NCBI GenBank assembly: GCA_036555325.1
Contig: DATBLQ010000043.1
Span: forward strand, 94,455-158,454
Length of the DNA stretch: 64,000 nucleotides
Direction of reading: 5' to 3'
Source: DATBLQ01 sp036555325
GTDB lineage: Bacteria > Pseudomonadota > Alphaproteobacteria > Rhizobiales > Aestuariivirgaceae
Below are positions 61,541-64,000 of this stretch, one piece after another; the stretch's first letter is position 1; every line of letters starts with the position of its first letter. The notes under the pieces are model-generated. The model searched no databases, was not told the origin of the DNA, and worked only from the letters and a program-made list of their open reading frames with translations. The translations under genes and the position numbers were made by a program.

Positions 61541-63271
61541 ATGGAACGTAAGCTTGCGGCAATCCTGGCCGTCGACGTCGTAGGTTATTCGTCGCTTATG
61601 GAGAAGGACGAATCCGGGACCTTTGATCGATTGAAAGCAAGCCGTAAGGAATTGTTCGAGCCAGAAATCAACAAACACCACGGGCGCATATTCAAGCTGA
61701 TGGGTGACGGTCTGCTAGCCGAATTCGGCAGTGTTGTCGAAGCGGTTGAATGTGCCGTTACCCTGCAACGCGGCATGGCGGAGCGCAATGCGAGTGTCCC
61801 GGAAGCCAAACGCATCGAAATCCGCATCGGTATCAATTTGGGGGAAGTGATCGTCGAAGGCGACGACCGCTATGGCGAGGGCGTAAACGTTGCAGCGCGT
61901 CTGCAACAACTCGCCGAGCCGGGCGGCATCTGCGTTTCTGGAAAGGTATCGAAGGAGGTCGAGAAAAAACTGGCTTTCAGTTTCGAACCGATGGGCGAGC
62001 AGCAGATGAAGAATATTGCAGAGCCAATCGCCTGCTATCGCGTGAACCTGCAATTCCCGTCGCCGGTTCAGCCGGATCGCTCGATATCCGCTCCGACGGG
62101 ACTGCCCAGCAGAGCCACAATAGTCGTTCTCCCCTTTGCCAATATGAGCAGTGATCCGGAGCAGGAATATTTCGTAGATGGATTGGCCGAGGATCTGATT
62201 ACCGATTTATCCAAGGTATCTGGACTGTTCGTCATCTCACGGCATTCTGCGTTTGCCTTCAAGGGAAAGTCCCTCGACATCCGGGCGATCGCGAAGGACC
62301 TGGGTGTGCGCTACGTTATCGAAGGTAGCGTACGCCGCGCTGCGGCCCGTATCCGCATCAACGTCCAGCTCATAGACGCAACGGATGGCACTCATATCTG
62401 GGCGGATCGGTTCGATCGCGATCTGGCCGATATCTTCCTGCTGCAGGACGAAGTCGTGGGCAAAATGGTAAATGCGCTGGCTGGCGTGTTGCCGTTGGCG
62501 CGCCGCGTTGCCGGGCAACGGCCAACGAACCTGGAAGCCTATGATCTATTCGTGCGCGGGCGGGTGCTGGTAACCCAATCAGTCGAAGGCAATAGGCAAG
62601 CACAATCGCTGCTCGAGCGCTCAATTGAGCTCGATCCGGATTTCGCCGACGCACATGCTTGGTTGGCGGTGAGTCATGTTTGGGCTTGGTCGTATTGGGG
62701 AGAGCCGATGGAGCGTCATCGCTCGCTTGCCGTTGCAGCGGCCGAGCGAGCCGTGTCGCTCGACCTGGAGAACGCCAGTGCGCATACGGCTCTAGGCTAC
62801 GTGCTCTTTCACGATGGTAAGCTCGAAGAGGGCGCACGAGAATTGACGGCGGCGCTGCAAGTCAATCCCAACCATGCCGAGGCCTGGGCGTTCCTTGGGG
62901 TGGTAAGGGCCTTCGGAGGAAGCCTAAACGAGGGGACTGATTGTTTGCGAAAGGCCTTTCGCCTCAACCCGCACCCGCCTGGCTGGTATTACTGGCATCT
63001 CGGGCTGGTCGAATATACGGCAGGCCGATATGAGGACGCGGTCAAGACGCTGCAGAACGAGGCTACATACAGAACAGGTTCGCAGCGCGTCCTGGCGGCT
63101 TGCCTTGCCCAGCTTGGCCGCATCGAAGAAGCTAAGGCAGAAGCGGCAAAGTTCATTGCTGCGCATCCAAATTTCTCCATCAAGCGCTGGGCCGACATAC
63201 AACCGTTCCAGCGTGAGGCGGATCGCCAGCATTTTATCGACGGGTATCTTAAGGCAGGACTGCCGAAATAA
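61541..63271 (+). CDS. Class III adenylate cyclase with TolB-like and TPR domains
   Basis: A 576-residue protein. Residues 1-~165 are the cyclase catalytic domain (AAILAVDVVGYSSLMEKD with the metal Asp, FKLMGDGLLAEF with the second, YGEGVNVAARLQ). Residues ~185-320 are a TolB-like region (VVLPFANMSSDPEQEYFVDG). Residues ~340-560 are TPR repeats. This cyclase-TolB-TPR architecture is common in rhizobia. The ATG at 61541 gives the normal MERKLAAILAVD start. It is divergent from the molybdopterin oxidoreductase gene. No membrane segment is clear. Confidence 0.9.
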   Translation: MERKLAAILAVDVVGYSSLMEKDESGTFDRLKASRKELFEPEINKHHGRIFKLMGDGLLAEFGSVVEAVECAVTLQRGMAERNASVPEAKRIEIRIGINLGEVIVEGDDRYGEGVNVAARLQQLAEPGGICVSGKVSKEVEKKLAFSFEPMGEQQMKNIAEPIACYRVNLQFPSPVQPDRSISAPTGLPSRATIVVLPFANMSSDPEQEYFVDGLAEDLITDLSKVSGLFVISRHSAFAFKGKSLDIRAIAKDLGVRYVIEGSVRRAAARIRINVQLIDATDGTHIWADRFDRDLADIFLLQDEVVGKMVNALAGVLPLARRVAGQRPTNLEAYDLFVRGRVLVTQSVEGNRQAQSLLERSIELDPDFADAHAWLAVSHVWAWSYWGEPMERHRSLAVAAAERAVSLDLENASAHTALGYVLFHDGKLEEGARELTAALQVNPNHAEAWAFLGVVRAFGGSLNEGTDCLRKAFRLNPHPPGWYYWHLGLVEYTAGRYEDAVKTLQNEATYRTGSQRVLAACLAQLGRIEEAKAEAAKFIAAHPNFSIKRWADIQPFQREADRQHFIDGYLKAGLPK

Positions 63272-63312
63272 GGGTGGCGGCAATGCATGAAGAAGCCTTG
63301 CCGCCCACTCGC

Positions 63313-63585
63313 CTATTCAATCAGGTGGACGACTTCATGCGCTTCGGGAAGGTCGGGTAAGCCTGTGGATTGATAGTTCTGCCCGATCTTGATGTTCAAC
63401 TGACCGTTTCCTTCGATAGCGATGGTGTCGGCTATCATGGCGAACTGGGCGGCCGAAGCTCCGATGTCGCCATTACCGGTCACTTTAAGCGGCTGCTTGG
63501 GAAAATACATGATGCCATTGATCTCGATCTGGCCTCCGCCGATGATCAAATTCGGGGAATCTGGTATCGAGTCCGGATGCTGCGC
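63313..63585 (-). pseudogene. TadG-like C-terminal remnant
   Basis: The minus-strand frame ending at 63313 reads IIGGGQIEINGIMYFPKQPL, then KVTGNGDIGASAAQF and IADTIAIEGNGQLNI. This matches the end of Flp-pilus TadG-type proteins (beta-strand repeats with YFP and GNG). There is no upstream domain: a stop is reached about 36 bases before the first Ile-Gly-Gly, and the sequence before it belongs to a GST remnant. It cannot be a complete gene. Confidence 0.65.
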
Positions 63586-63872
63586 AAAGGCTATTCCCTA
63601 TCGCTTTCTGCTCACTGCTCAATCCGAGCATCCATATCGATGCCAAATCGTCGTGACAGGCGATCTATAATGAGGCCGCTATCACCGATCAATTCGCCGT
63701 CGAGTTCAATCCAGGGGTTCTTGCCCTTCGGACCCTTGCGCGGATTGTCTTCGATCACTTGTTCATAGGGGATGCCGGCCAGTTCCAGCCAGGCAAGCAG
63801 TTTGAGGGCGAAGGGACCGGCTGAGGGCAGACCCCAATGGGGGCTGAAAGTGTAGACGCGCAGAACCGGCAT
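63570..63872 (-). pseudogene. Glutathione S-transferase-like gene, frameshifted and truncated
   Basis: From an ATG at 63872 the frame reads MPVLRVYTFSPHWGLPSAG, FALKLLAWLELAGIPYE and NPRKGPKGKNPWIELDGE, the N-terminal thioredoxin-like domain of a metaxin-type GST. The frame stops at 63612 after DMDARIEQ. In the next frame GLSSEQKAIGNSLCAAS continues the family sequence, so a single-base frameshift lies near 63625. The continuation is then lost at the junction with the TadG remnant near 63570. Only about 100 of the usual ~230 residues survive. Confidence 0.75.
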
Positions 63873-64000
63873 GACAGACTTTGATGCACCAGGATTATCC
63901 ATCGTCTGCTCGTGTTTTTTCAGATGTACTTCCGTCAGTCATATCAACCGAGCCCCGAGTTACAAGCCCGACGATCGAATGTGCGTAGAGCAGCAAGGCA

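Noticed and set aside
59147..63271. Recent segmental duplication or composite transposon with cyclase ends
   Set aside because: The two cyclase tails differ at many silent positions and only 27 codons are shared, so they are old paralogues.
1..64000. tRNA, rRNA or a CRISPR array
   Set aside because: No cloverleaf, ribosomal RNA segment or regularly spaced repeat was recognised by eye; a covariance-model search would be decisive.

Overview
The window is a bacterial chromosome segment, most likely from an alphaproteobacterium of the Hyphomicrobiales (Rhizobiales). The grounds are the core gene order fabD-fabG-acpP-fabF-mltG facing rpsF-rpsR-DUF2232-rplI, followed by radA-cvpA-purF-SDR, and the abundance of ABC uptake systems. 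The assignment comes from gene content and order read by eye, not from a database search.

Layout. 1-11620 is conserved housekeeping: a minus-strand fatty-acid synthesis operon ending in a window-truncated mltG, and a plus-strand ribosomal protein operon followed by radA, cvpA, purF and an SDR gene. 11743-19885 is minus-strand uptake and catabolism: an orphan Tat-type family 5 solute-binding protein, an amidase, a complete polyamine-type ABC transporter (binding protein, ATPase, two permeases joined by ATGA overlaps) and a bicupin protein. 20077-21901 holds a FecR-domain protein, a 5'-truncated IS630-type transposase and a GNAT acetyltransferase. 21922-27799 is a minus-strand phosphonate operon: an unrecognised 625-residue protein, a fused PEP mutase-nucleotidyltransferase, phosphonopyruvate decarboxylase and 2-aminoethylphosphonate transaminase. 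Together the last three would make 2-aminoethylphosphonate and activate it with a nucleotide. A divergent Fic-like gene follows.

29167-39448 is accessory: an outer-membrane barrel protein with a long Ser-Asp/Thr-Asp repeat insert, a HAD hydrolase, an S41 peptidase, a cis-prenyltransferase overlapping a DUF2236 (MpaB/Lcp-type) oxygenase gene, a DUF2235 hydrolase, an aldo/keto reductase, a small NADP-binding oxidoreductase, a hypothetical gene and an L,D-transpeptidase. 39662-52371 is a catabolic cluster around a divergent promoter near 44.37 kb. Leftward run TIGR04076, aldo/keto reductase, NTF2-like, branched-chain-amino-acid-type binding protein and an aldo/keto reductase-RidA fusion. Rightward run livGFHM and hyuA-hyuB, with an RraA-family gene converging on hyuB. 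52595-57522 is a second polyamine-type ABC operon that includes an amidinohydrolase-family enzyme.

57730-64000 is partly eroded: an SDR, a lactate dehydrogenase/glucarate dehydratase remnant chimera, a tail remnant of an adenylate cyclase, a molybdopterin oxidoreductase, an intact adenylate cyclase-TolB-TPR gene, and a TadG remnant fused to a frameshifted GST remnant. I saw no tRNA, rRNA or CRISPR array.

The most unusual points are the prenyltransferase-oxygenase gene overlap, the phosphonate operon with its unknown first gene, the repeat-bearing outer-membrane protein and the aldo/keto reductase-RidA fusion.
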